From Polytrichum commune (Eukaryota; Streptophyta; Polytrichopsida; Polytrichales; Polytrichaceae), in NCBI GenBank assembly GCA_950295325.1, contig OX485806.1, positions 46,249,169 to 46,309,168 of the forward strand: a DNA stretch of 60,000 bases, written 5' to 3'. Made by a program: the position numbers and the translations under genes. Below are positions 13,450 to 24,110 of this stretch, piece after piece (position 1 is the first letter of the stretch; every line of letters begins with the position of its first letter). The notes below the pieces were generated by a model, which worked only from the letters and a program-made list of their open reading frames with translations, did not search any database and was not told where the DNA came from.

Positions 13450-15335
13450 GGTCTTCCATTAGGCTCAAAGTGTTGTTTTTGTGGCTAACTGAGTAAGGGG
13501 GCTAACTTAAATGTGGCTTATTTAGCTCTTCAATAAGGCTCAAAGTGTTGGTTTTCTGGCTAACTGAGTAAGGGGCAGACTGAAATGTGGCTTAGTTAGG
13601 TCTTCCATTAGGCTCAAAGTGTTGTTTTTCTGGCTAACTGAGTAAGGATGCTGACTTAAATGTGGCTTACGTAGCTCTTCAATAAGGCTGAAAGTGTTGA
13701 TTTTGTGGCTAACTGAGTAAGGGGCTGACTTAAATGTGGGTTAGTTAGGTCTTGAATTAGGCTCAAAGTGTTGTTTTTCTGGCTAACTGAGTAAGGGGCA
13801 GACTTGAATGTGGCTTAGTTAGGTCTTCCATTAGGCTCAAAGTGTTGTTTTTGTGGCTAACTGAGTAAGGATGCTGATTTAAATGTGGCTTACTTAGCTC
13901 TTCAATAAGGCTCAAAGTGTTGATTTTGTGGCTAACTGAGTAAGGGGCAGACTTAAATGTGGCTTAGTTAGGTCTTCCATTAGGCTCAAAGTGTTGTTTT
14001 TGTGGCTAACTGAGTAAGGGGGCTGACTTAAATGTGGCTTAGTTAGGTCTTCCAGTAGGCTCAAAGTGTTCATTTTGTGGCTAACTGAGTAAGGATGCTG
14101 ACTTAAATGTGGCTTACTTGGCTCTTCAATAAGGCTCAAAGTGTTGATTTTGTGGCTAACTGAGTAAGGGGCAGACTTAAATGTGGCTTAGTTAGGTCTT
14201 CCATTAGGCTCAAAGTGTTGTTTTTGTGGCTAACTGAGTAAGGGGGCTGACTTAAATGTGGCTTAGTTAGGTCTTCCAGTAGGCTCAAAGTGTTGATTTT
14301 GTGGCTAACTGAGTAAGGATGCTGACTTAAATGTGGCTTACTTGGCTCTTCAATAAGGCTCAAAGTGTTGATTTTGTGGCTAACTGAGTAAGGGGCTGAC
14401 TTAAATGTGGCTTAGTTAGGTCTTGAATTAGGCTCAAAGTGTTGTTTTTCTGGCTAACTAAGTAAGGGGCAGACTGAAATGTGGTTTAGTTAGGTCTTCC
14501 ATTAGGCTCAAAGTGTTGTTTTTGTGGCTAACTGAGTATGGGGACTGACTTAAATGTGGCTTAGTTACGTCTTGAATTAGGCTCAAAGTGTTGTTTTTCT
14601 GGCTAACTGAGTAAGGGGCACACTGAAATGTGGCTTAGTTAGGTCTGCCATTAGGGTCAAAGTGTTGTTTTTGTGGCTAACTGAGTAAGAATGCTGACTT
14701 AAATGTGGCTTACTTAGCTCTTCAATAAGGCTCAAAGTGTTGATTTTGTGGCTAACTGAGTAAGGGGCAGACTGAAATGTGGCTTAGTTAGGTCTTCCAT
14801 TAGGCTCAAAGTGTTGTTTTTCTGGCTAACTGAGTAAGGATGCTGACTTAAATGTGGCTTACTTAGCTTTTCAATAAGGCTCAAAATGTTGATTTTGTGG
14901 CTAACTGAGTAAGGATGCTGACTTAAATGTGGCTTACTTAGCTCTTCAATAAGGCTCAAAGTGTTGATTTTGTGGCTAACTGAGTAAGGGGGCTGACTTA
15001 AATGTGGCTTAGTTAGGTCTTGAATTAGGCTGAAAGTGTTGTTTTTGTGGCTAACTGAGTAAGGATGCTGACTTAAATGTGGCTTACTTAGCTCTTCAAT
15101 AAGGCTCAAAGTGTTGATTTTGTGGCTAACTGAGTAAGGGGGCTGACTTAAATGTGGCTTACTTAGCTCTTCAATAAGGCTCAAAGTGTTGTTTTTCTGG
15201 CTAACTGAGTAAGGGGCAGACTGAAATATGGCTTAGTTAGGTCTTCCATTAGGCTCAAAGTGTTGTTTTTGTGGCTAACTGAGTAAGGGGGCTAACTTAA
15301 ATGTGGCTTATTTAGCTCTTCAATAAGGCTCAAAA
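13450..15335. repeat. Segmental duplication within the satellite, copy 1
   Basis: This block of about 1.88 kb recurs at 16,210-18,095, offset 2,760 bp (37 units). The same order of rare variants appears in both, for example the single CATTTTGTGG variant near 14,069 and 16,829, and GTATGGGGACTG near 14,535 and 17,295. The copies look essentially identical by eye, which implies recent unequal exchange or amplification. A related offset of 1,790 bp (24 units) links 12,550-13,540 to 14,340-15,330. Edges are estimates made where the variant order stops matching. Confidence 0.8.
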
Positions 15336-16209
15336 TGTTGATTTTGTGGCTAACTGAGTAAGGATGCTGACTTAAATGTGGCTTACTTAGCTCTTCAATA
15401 AGGCTCAAAGTGTTGATTTTGTGGCTAACTGAGTAAGGGGGCTGACTTAAATGTGGCTTAGTTAGGTCTTGAATTAGGCTGAAAGTGTTGTTTTTGTGGC
15501 TAACTGAGTAAGGATGCTGACTTAAATGTGGCTTACTTAGCTCTTCAATAAGGCTCAAAGTGTTGATTTTGTGGCTAACTGAGTAAGGGGGCTGACTTAA
15601 ATGTGGCTTACTTAGCTCTTCAATAAGGCTCAAAGTGTTGTTTTTCTGGCTAACTGAGTAAGGGGCAGACTGAAATATGGCTTAGTTAGGTCTTCCATTA
15701 GGCTCAAAGTGTTGTTTTTGTGGCTAACTGAGTAAGGGGGCTAACTTAAATGTGGCTTATTTAGCTCTTCAATAAGGCTCAAAGTGTTGGTTTTCTGGCT
15801 AACTGAGTAAGGGGCAGACTGAAATGTGGCTTAGTTAGGTCTTCCATTAGGCTCAAAGTGTTGTTTTTCTGGCTAACTGAGTAAGGATGCTGACTTAAAT
15901 GTGGCTTACGTAGCTCTTCAATAAGGCTGAAAGTGTTGATTTTGTGGCTAACTGAGTAAGGGGCTGACTTAAATGTGGGTTAGTTAGGTCTTGAATTAGG
16001 CTCAAAGTGTTGTTTTTCTGGCTAACTGAGTAAGGGGCAGACTTGAATGTGGCTTAGTTAGGTCTTCCATTAGGCTCAAAGTGTTGTTTTTGTGGCTAAC
16101 TGAGTAAGGATGCTGATTTAAATGTGGCTTACTTAGCTCTTCAATAAGGCTCAAAGTGTTGATTTTGTGGCTAACTGAGTAAGGGGCAGACTTAAATGTG
16201 GCTTAGTTA

Positions 16210-18095
16210 GGTCTTCCATTAGGCTCAAAGTGTTGTTTTTGTGGCTAACTGAGTAAGGGGGCTAACTTAAATGTGGCTTATTTAGCTCTTCAATAAGGCT
16301 CAAAGTGTTGGTTTTCTGGCTAACTGAGTAAGGGGCAGACTGAAATGTGGCTTAGTTAGGTCTTCCATTAGGCTCAAAGTGTTGTTTTTCTGGCTAACTG
16401 AGTAAGGATGCTGACTTAAATGTGGCTTACGTAGCTCTTCAATAAGGCTGAAAGTGTTGATTTTGTGGCTAACTGAGTAAGGGGCTGACTTAAATGTGGG
16501 TTAGTTAGGTCTTGAATTAGGCTCAAAGTGTTGTTTTTCTGGCTAACTGAGTAAGGGGCAGACTTGAATGTGGCTTAGTTAGGTCTTCCATTAGGCTCAA
16601 AGTGTTGTTTTTGTGGCTAACTGAGTAAGGATGCTGATTTAAATGTGGCTTACTTAGCTCTTCAATAAGGCTCAAAGTGTTGATTTTGTGGCTAACTGAG
16701 TAAGGGGCAGACTTAAATGTGGCTTAGTTAGGTCTTCCATTAGGCTCAAAGTGTTGTTTTTGTGGCTAACTGAGTAAGGGGGCTGACTTAAATGTGGCTT
16801 AGTTAGGTCTTCCAGTAGGCTCAAAGTGTTCATTTTGTGGCTAACTGAGTAAGGATGCTGACTTAAATGTGGCTTACTTGGCTCTTCAATAAGGCTCAAA
16901 GTGTTGATTTTGTGGCTAACTGAGTAAGGGGCAGACTTAAATGTGGCTTAGTTAGGTCTTCCATTAGGCTCAAAGTGTTGTTTTTGTGGCTAACTGAGTA
17001 AGGGGGCTGACTTAAATGTGGCTTAGTTAGGTCTTCCAGTAGGCTCAAAGTGTTGATTTTGTGGCTAACTGAGTAAGGATGCTGACTTAAATGTGGCTTA
17101 CTTGGCTCTTCAATAAGGCTCAAAGTGTTGATTTTGTGGCTAACTGAGTAAGGGGCTGACTTAAATGTGGCTTAGTTAGGTCTTGAATTAGGCTCAAAGT
17201 GTTGTTTTTCTGGCTAACTAAGTAAGGGGCAGACTGAAATGTGGTTTAGTTAGGTCTTCCATTAGGCTCAAAGTGTTGTTTTTGTGGCTAACTGAGTATG
17301 GGGACTGACTTAAATGTGGCTTAGTTACGTCTTGAATTAGGCTCAAAGTGTTGTTTTTCTGGCTAACTGAGTAAGGGGCACACTGAAATGTGGCTTAGTT
17401 AGGTCTGCCATTAGGGTCAAAGTGTTGTTTTTGTGGCTAACTGAGTAAGAATGCTGACTTAAATGTGGCTTACTTAGCTCTTCAATAAGGCTCAAAGTGT
17501 TGATTTTGTGGCTAACTGAGTAAGGGGCAGACTGAAATGTGGCTTAGTTAGGTCTTCCATTAGGCTCAAAGTGTTGTTTTTCTGGCTAACTGAGTAAGGA
17601 TGCTGACTTAAATGTGGCTTACTTAGCTTTTCAATAAGGCTCAAAATGTTGATTTTGTGGCTAACTGAGTAAGGATGCTGACTTAAATGTGGCTTACTTA
17701 GCTCTTCAATAAGGCTCAAAGTGTTGATTTTGTGGCTAACTGAGTAAGGGGGCTGACTTAAATGTGGCTTAGTTAGGTCTTGAATTAGGCTGAAAGTGTT
17801 GTTTTTGTGGCTAACTGAGTAAGGATGCTGACTTAAATGTGGCTTACTTAGCTCTTCAATAAGGCTCAAAGTGTTGATTTTGTGGCTAACTGAGTAAGGG
17901 GGCTGACTTAAATGTGGCTTACTTAGCTCTTCAATAAGGCTCAAAGTGTTGTTTTTCTGGCTAACTGAGTAAGGGGCAGACTGAAATATGGCTTAGTTAG
18001 GTCTTCCATTAGGCTCAAAGTGTTGTTTTTGTGGCTAACTGAGTAAGGGGGCTAACTTAAATGTGGCTTATTTAGCTCTTCAATAAGGCTCAAAG
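16210..18095. repeat. Segmental duplication within the satellite, copy 2
   Basis: This is the partner of 13,450-15,335. It departs on the right where 15,333 reads CAAAATGTTGATTT and the equivalent point near 18,093 reads CAAAGTGTTGGTTT. That change marks a crossover edge to within one unit. Confidence 0.75.
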
Positions 18096-20530
18096 TGTTG
18101 GTTTTCTGGCTAACTGAGTAAGGGGCAGACTGAAATGTGGTTTAGTTAGGTCTTCCATTAGGCTCAAAGTGTTGTTTTTGTGGCTAACTGAGTATGGGGA
18201 CTGACTTAAATGTGGCTTAGTTACGTCTTGAATTAGGCTCAAAGTGTTGTTTTTCTGGCTAACTGAGTAAGGGGCTGACTTAAATGTGGCTTAGTTAGGT
18301 CTGCCATTAGGCTCAAAGTGTTGTTTTTGTGGCTAACTGAGTAAGGATGCTGACTTAAATGTGGCTTACTTAGCTCTTCAATAAGGCTCAAAGTGTTGTT
18401 TTTCTGGCTAACTGAGTAAGGGGCAGACTGAAATGTGGCTTAGTTAGGTCTTCCATTAGGCTCAAAATGTTGTTTTTGTGGCTAACTGAGTAAGGATGCT
18501 GACTTAAATGTGGCTTAGTTAGGTCTTCAATAAGGCTCAAAGTGTTGTTTTTCTGGCTAACTGAGTAAGGGGGCTGACTGAAATGTGGCTTAGTTAGGTC
18601 TTCCATTAGGCTCAAAGTGTTGTTTTTGTGGCTAACTGAGTAAGGATGCTGACTTAAATGTGGCTTAGTTAGGTCTTCAATAAGGCTCAAAGTGTTGTTT
18701 TTCTGGCTAGCTGAGTAAGGGGCAGACTGAAATGTGGCTTAGTTAGGTCTTCCATTAGGCTCAAAGTGTTGATTTTGTGGCTAACTGAGTAAGGGGGCTG
18801 ACTTAAATGTGGCTTAGTTAGGTCTTGAATTAGGCTCAAAGTGTTGTTTTTCTGGCTAACTGAGTAAGGGGCAGACTTAAATGTGGCTTAGTTAGGTCTT
18901 CCGTTAGGCTCAAAGTGTTGTTTTTGTGGCTAACTGAGTAAGGATGCTGACTTAAATGTGGCTTACGTAGCTCTTCAATAAGGCTCAAAGTGTTGATTTT
19001 CTGGCTAACTGAGTAAGGGGCAGACTTAAATGTGGCTTAGTTAGGTCTTCCATTAGGCTCAAAGTGTTGTTTTTGTGGCTAACTGAGTAAGGGGGCTGAC
19101 TTAAATGTGGCTTAGTTAGGTCTTGATGTAGGCTCAAAGTGTTGTTTTTCTGGCTAACTGAGTAAGGGGGCTGACTTAAATGTGGCTTAGTTAGGTCTTC
19201 CATTAGGCTCAAAGTGTTGTTTTTGTGGCTAACTGAGTAAGGATGCTGACTTAAATGTGGCTTACTTAGCTCTTCAATAAGGCTCAAAGTGTTGATTTTG
19301 TGGCTAACTGAGTAAGGGGGCTGACTTAAATGTGGCTTAGTTAGGTCTTGAATTAGGCTGAAAGTGTTGTTTTTCTGGCTAACTGAGTAAGGATGCTGAC
19401 TTAAATGTGGCTTACTTAGCTCTTCAATAAGGCTCAAAGTGTTGATTTTGTGGCTAACTGAGTAAGGGGGCTGACTTAAATGTGGCTTAGTTAGGTCTTC
19501 CATTAGGCTCAAAGTGTTGTTTTTGTGGCTAACTGAGTAAGGATGCTGACTTAAATGTGGCTTACTTAGCTCTTCATTAAGGCTCAAAGTGTTGATTTTG
19601 TGGCTAACTGAGTAAGGGGGCTGACTTAAATGTGGCTTAGTTAGGTCTTGAATTAGGCTGAAAGTGTTGTTTTTCTGGCTAACTGAGTAAGGATGCTGAC
19701 TTAAATGTGGCTTACTTAGCTCTTCAATAAGGCTCAAAGTGTTGATTTTGTGGCTAACTGAGTAAGGGGGCTGACTTAAATGTGGCTTAGTTAGGTCTTG
19801 AATTAGGCTCAAAGTGTTGTTTTTGTGGCTAACTGAGTAAGGATGCTGACTTAAATGTGGCTTACTTAGCTCTTCAATAAGGCTCAAAGTGTTGTTTTTC
19901 TGGCTAACTGAGTAAGGGGCAGACTGAAATGTGGCTTAGTTAGGTCTTCCATTAGGCTCAAAGTGTTGATTTTGTGGCTAACTGAGTAAGGGGGCTGACT
20001 TAAATGTGGCTTAGTTAGGTCTTGAATTAGGCTGAAAGTGTTGTTTTTCTGGCTAACTGAGTAAGGATGCTGACTTAAATGTGGCTTACTTAGCTCTTCA
20101 ATAAGGCTCAAAGTGTTGATTTTGTGGCTAACTGAGTAAGGGGGCTGACTTAAATGTGGCTTAGTTAGGTCTTCCATTAGGCTCAAAGTGTTGATTTTGT
20201 GGCTAACTGAGTAAGGGGGCTGACTTAAATGTGGCTTAGTTAGGTCTTCCATTAGGCTCAAAGTGTTGATTTTGTGGCTAACTGAGTAAGGGGCAGACTT
20301 AAATGTGGCTTTGTTAGGTCTTCCATTAGGCTCAAAGTGTTGTTTTTGTGGCTAACTGAGTAAGGATGCTGACTTAAATGTGGCTTACTTAGCTCTTCAT
20401 TAAGGCTCAAAGTGTTGATTTTGTGGCTAACTGAGTAAGGGGGCTGACTTAAATGTGACTTACTTAGCTCTTCAATAAGGCTCAAAGTGTTGTTTTTCTG
20501 GCTAACTGAGTAAGGGGCAGACTTAAATGT

Positions 20531-20980
20531 GGCCTTAGTTAGTTCTTAGGGATTCTTATTTATAGCCATATGGTTTAGGAGTGCATGTTTTTGAGGTCTC
20601 AGGTTAGGCCTAAAGGGCATAGTCAGATCCGATAAAGCATCCGAGACCAACTTCAGAACCTCTAACAACTTAGAAATTTGTCTACATGAACTAGTGGGTT
20701 GACTGATATGTGGCCTTCGTTAGGTCTTTAATGAGGCTCAAAGTTTTGATTTTTTGTCTAACTGAGTAAGGGGCTGACTGAAATGTGGCCTTAGTTAGTT
20801 CTTTGGGATTCTAATTTCTGGCCATATGGTTTAGGAGTGCATGTTTGTGAGGTCTCAGGTTAGGCCTAAAGGGCATAGTCGGATCCGATAAAGCATCCCA
20901 GACCAACTTCAGAACCTCTAACAACTTAGAAATTTGTCTATATGAACTAGTGGATTGACTGAAATGTGGCCTTCAATTAG
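20531..20980. repeat. Two tandem copies of a 256-bp compound unit at the satellite edge
   Basis: About 150 bp of non-satellite sequence (20,547-20,697) is flanked by satellite and repeated at 20,803-20,953. The offset is exactly 256 bp, measured at GCCATATGGTTTAGG (20,565 and 20,821). Both copies carry GGTTAGGCCTAAAGGGCATA and AACCTCTAACAACTTAG. The foreign block was apparently inserted into one satellite unit and then duplicated together with its satellite flank. It has no recognisable coding content. Confidence 0.9.
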
Positions 20981-21860
20981 GCTCAAAATGTTGATTGTGT
21001 GGCTAACTGTGTAAGGGGCTGACTGGAATGTGGCTTAGTTAGGTCTTTAATGAGGCTCAAATTGTTGATTTTGTGGCTAACTGAGTAAAGGGCTGACTGA
21101 AATGTGGCCTTAGTTGGTTCTTGAATTAGGCTCACAGTGTTGATTTTGTGCCTATCTGTGTTAGGGGCTGACTGAAATGTGGCCTTAGTTAGGCCTTCAA
21201 TTAGGCTCAAAATGTTGATTTTGTGGCTAACTGAGTAAGGGGCTGACTGGAATGTGGCTTAGTTAGGTCTTTAATGAGGCTCAAATTGTTGATTTTGTGG
21301 CTAACTGAGTAAGGGGCTGACTGAAATGTGGCCTTAGTTGGTTCTTGAATTAGGCTCACAGTGTTGATTTTGTGGCTATCTGTGTTAGGGGCTGACTGAA
21401 ATGTGGGCTTAGTTAGGCCTTCAATTAGGCTCACAGTGTTGATTTTGTGGCTATCTGTGTAAGGGGCTGACTTTGATGTGGCTTAGTTAGGTCTTTAATG
21501 AGGCTCAAAGTGTTGATTTTGTGGCTAACTGAGTAAGGGGGCTGACTTAAATGTGGCTTAGTTAGGTCTTGAATTAGGCTCAAAGTGTTCATTTTGTGGC
21601 TAACTGAGTAAGGGGGCAGACTGAAATGTGACCTTAGTTAGGCCTTGAATGAGGTCTGATGGGTTGATTTTGTGGGTAACTGAGTAAGGGGGCTGACTTA
21701 AATGTGGCTTAGTTAGGTCTTGAATTAGGCTCAAAGTGTTGATTTTGTGGCTAACTGAGTAAGGGGGCTGTCTGAAATGTGGCCTTAGTTAGGCCTTGAA
21801 TGAGGTTTGAAATGTTGATTTTGTGGCTAACTAAGTAAGGGGGTTGACTGAAATGTGGCT
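20981..21860. repeat. Diverged edge of the satellite array
   Basis: Units of about 75 bp continue but are diverged, with GTGGCCTTAGTT and TTTAATGAGGCTCAAA variants that are rare in the main array. A local pair of near-identical blocks lies at 20,985-21,205 and 21,210-21,430 (three units each). The array ends at about 21,860 with AAATGTGGCTTACTCC, immediately before a gene-derived exon. Older, more diverged repeats at an array edge fit homogenisation acting mainly on the array interior. Confidence 0.9.
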
Positions 21861-21873
21861 TACTCCGCAACAG

Positions 21874-22458
21874 GGACTTGTATCCATGCATGCAGGCAGC
21901 TTGGGCGCCATGGCGTTGCTCTTGAGGAGGACGAGGACACCTTCAACCGTGTCGTTAAGCCACTCAAGAGTGTTCAGCATGCGGTGAAGGCTCCATCCAT
22001 TGTTGTTGCTCCCACGCAGGCTACACAAGGCACGCAGAAGAGGCAGCCGGCCTTGAAGCGATCGAGGCCAGAGCCCTCATAGTAAGTGAGTATGATGACC
22101 TTCTTCGCTTATTTTCCTTGTCCATTCGGCTTTTACACTTTCCATCCTCTTTCTTACAATTTTTGTGTTTTTTTTTAGACTTGGCGTTGGTGCGGATGTG
22201 TTGGGTACTCCCACCATGGGTTTCACATTGCCTATCTATGCCCATGATATGGCGATGGTACTAGCGGCACAACCTTCTCCTACCGAAGCTAGTACTCCGT
22301 CTCCGGGTTATGACCCCCGTGCCTTAGACTTCTTCGACCTTTCTGCGGAGGTGGATAATGAGTGCCATAGCTTAGATTCCACTTCAGATGAGGGCGGCCA
22401 TGAGGGTAGTATCTTTGGAAGTAGGGAATCTAGTAGTGACGACCTCATTGTTGAGTGA
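21874..22458 (+). pseudogene. 3' end (two exons) of an unrecognised gene family, copy 1
   Basis: Two exons match the last two exons of the gene at 33,847-38,643. The first (21,874-22,081) follows an acceptor AG at 21,872-21,873 and reads GTCIHACRQLGRHGVALEED, aligning with GDSVIACRSIQRHIVALESD at 38,107. It ends at a consensus GTAAGT donor (22,082). The second (22,179-22,458) follows a T-rich acceptor, contains FTLPIYAHDMAMVLA and AQPSPTEAS, turns acidic (LDFFDLSAEVDNE) and ends at TGA. Exon phases match copy 2. If splicing is conserved, the codon across the junction reads TAA where copy 2 has GCA, so this copy is probably dead. A basic stretch (KRQPALKRSRP) precedes the junction. All upstream exons are absent, replaced by satellite. 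The function is unknown. Confidence 0.7.
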
Positions 22459-22543
22459 TTTTGGGTTTGATTGATTTGTTGGTTTGATTTATCGGTATAT
22501 GGATTTATAAAGTGTGGTGTGGATTTCAATATTCCAATTATCT
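22387..22543 (+). repeat. 3'-end sequence duplicated at 22,839-22,980
   Basis: The last codons and 3' flank of gene copy 1 (from GATGAGGGCGGCCATGAGGG to CAATATTCCAATTATC) recur 452 bp downstream with few changes and one short deletion. The second copy lacks its upstream exon and cannot be functional on its own. Confidence 0.9.
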
Positions 22544-22756
22544 CATTGAATGCATCTTTTCGTTGTTCCCGCATTGCATTCTTCATTTTTGATCACCATC
22601 TATAATGTTCACCATCTATAAATGTTGAGCAATATACAAATCTTAACATGTCCTAACTATAAGCAATTGTGAAGAGTAATTCTGAGAGAATACCATACAC
22701 AAAATTGCAAACCCAATCAAAACTTTATTCAATATCAAGTTTACAAATCATGTGTG

Positions 22757-22838
22757 AATTATGAATGTATTTCAGTCGTTAACATTTATAGATTCAACTT
22801 TACAAAGAAGGGAACACCATTTTGTTAACAATTAACAA
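22757..22838 (+). repeat. 82-bp copy of 23,535-23,614 fused to the duplicated 3' end
   Basis: ATGAATGTATTTCAGTCG through TTTTGTTAACAATTAACA occurs here and at 23,535-23,614 with about five differences. Here it runs straight into the duplicated gene 3' end at 22,839, and there it continues into different sequence. The block is therefore a patchwork join. Confidence 0.85.
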
Positions 22839-23011
22839 AATGAGGGCGGCCATGAGGGTAGTATCTTTGGAAGTAGGGAATCTAGTAGTGACGACCTCAT
22901 GGTTGAGTGATTTTGGGTTTGATTGATTGGTATTTGGATTTATAAAGTGTGGTGTGGTTTTCAATATTCCAATTATCAAAAATGATATGAGGTGCACACC
23001 TATATTACACA

Positions 23012-23221
23012 ATGGTCTACATTGATGTTGATGACGTGGAGGAGGAAGACATTGATGATGTTGTCAGTGTGGAGGAAGCCTTGGGGGTAGAGGAAGGCAT
23101 ACAGGTTGAGAACCTGGCAGGCGTAATTACTATCCTTGGTGATAGTGATGCAGATGAAGAAGGCAATCTTGATGATAATGGTTCTAGCTTCTATTATCGT
23201 TTTCATACATTTTTTCAATGA
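23012..23221 (+). CDS. Short acidic open frame, possibly an exon remnant
   Basis: The open frame begins with an ATG at 23,012 and encodes about 69 residues, very rich in Asp and Glu (DVDDVEEEDIDDVVSVEEAL, later ILGDSDADEEGNLDDN). It lies between a duplicated gene 3' end and AT-rich sequence. Acidic tails also occur in the neighbouring gene family, so it may be a diverged exon or a captured fragment. No family was recognised, and no convincing promoter or splice sites were identified. Confidence 0.25.
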   Translation: MVYIDVDDVEEEDIDDVVSVEEALGVEEGIQVENLAGVITILGDSDADEEGNLDDNGSSFYYRFHTFFQ

Positions 23222-23820
23222 TTGCTTGCAATCTTAGGCAGATGGTGGGTTGAATAAATGGTAAAGTACACTGCCAATGTTTGCTAATCCAGGTGGTAAC
23301 TTAGATATCTGTTTTGAATTTTTTAGAATTCAGTTTATTGGTCATAAGGTTGTATTTGTGTTTGTTTGGGTAGGCTAGGTGTTTAGTTTTATTTGCAGAC
23401 TCGTCGGTAGGAGAATATGTGCCAGTTGTGGGCATTTGCGAATGGGATTTATCATCTGTCTAGCCCCCTCCAAAAACAAGTCCGATACTTGACAACAAAT
23501 CTTTCTAAATCTTATACTGTTAACCCTCATGTATTTATGAATGTATTTCAGTCGTTAACATTTATAGAGTCAACTTCACAAAGAAGTGAACACCATTTTG
23601 TTAACAATTAACAGGTTTAACATTTATAGTGTGCAATATGTATGGAGTAGAATAAAGTAAGCATTTGGAAATGGTTAACACTTATAGGTGTAACAGTAAT
23701 AGAGGGTGGACCATATGTGGAGATTTGTTTTCGCCAACCTCCTTCATGTCACGTTCAAATAGTAAATATTATTTAATTTACCGTATTATATAATATAGCA
23801 CACCATTTCGGTAATTATAA
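23222..23820. other. Intergenic, no gene recognised
   Basis: The stretch is AT-rich. It includes the 23,535-23,614 repeat and a short open frame (about 23,417-23,611) without recognisable motifs. Nothing else can be supported. Confidence 0.5.
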
Positions 23821-24110
23821 TTGTGACGTCATAGTGATGTAAGCCCTAATTTTGTATTTTATTTTAATATTTCTATGTTTCAAAAATCTATTAACTTTAT
23901 GAATAGGGAAATGTTACTTTATTTCCACGGTAATAGAGTCCATAACTCTCCACATTTTCTAAAAATAGTTATTCCATTTTCCCTCAATCCTGCGGTTATA
24001 GGTGCATTTTCTCTCTCATATCATGTCTCAAATTGAGTTCTCCGCTCTTCGGTCTCTGCTCTTCGCTCTCCGCTCGCATACTAACTTTCCCCGTATGTGG
24101 ACTCCAAGAG
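23820..24110 (+). promoter_or_regulatory. Candidate 5' region of gene copy 2, shared with 40.1 kb
   Basis: A TGACGTCA core (23,823-23,830) is followed by GTAAGCCCTAATTTTG and, about 180-270 bp later, a pyrimidine-rich run of CTCTTCG/CTCTCCGCTC words ending CTAACTTTCCCC. The same landmarks in the same order occur at 40,108-40,400 (GATGACGTCAGCCCTAATTT, then CGCTCTCCGTTCTCCGCTC, then TTAAGTTTCCC). TGACGTCA is the classical bZIP/CRE core in plants. A role as promoter and 5' leader is inferred from position and recurrence. The similarity is patchy. Confidence 0.4.

Larger units (their letters stand above)
1..20530. repeat. Main satellite array, 74/75-bp unit
   Basis: Head-to-tail repeats cover the whole interval with a mean period near 74.6 bp, about 275 units by length. 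Each unit carries GGCTCAAAGTGTTG, then TGGCTAACTGAGTAAGG and AAATGTGGCTTA. The commonest junctions after GGCTTA are CTTAGCTCTTCAATAAG, GTTAGGTCTTCCATTAG and GTTAGGTCTTGAATTAG, so at least three subtypes intermix. After GAGTAA, some units read GGGGCAGACT (74 bp) and others GGGGGCTGACTT or GGATGCTGACTT (75 bp). On the minus strand a 75-bp unit is an open 25-residue repeat (LSLIEELSKPHLSQ then PYSVSHKINT), and a 74-bp unit closes the frame at a TGA. The repeat starts at base 1, so the array continues to the left. Centromeric or other heterochromatic location is possible but not shown. No telomere motif was seen. Confidence 0.97.

Noticed and set aside
1-20530. Minus-strand open frames of 63-300 residues in the satellite as protein genes
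   Set aside because: They are the satellite unit translated. Lengths are multiples of 25 residues, starts are mostly TTG, and there are no promoter or splice signals and no domain other than the repeat.
1-20530. CRISPR-like array
   Set aside because: Repeats are contiguous with no unique spacers, and the genome is eukaryotic.
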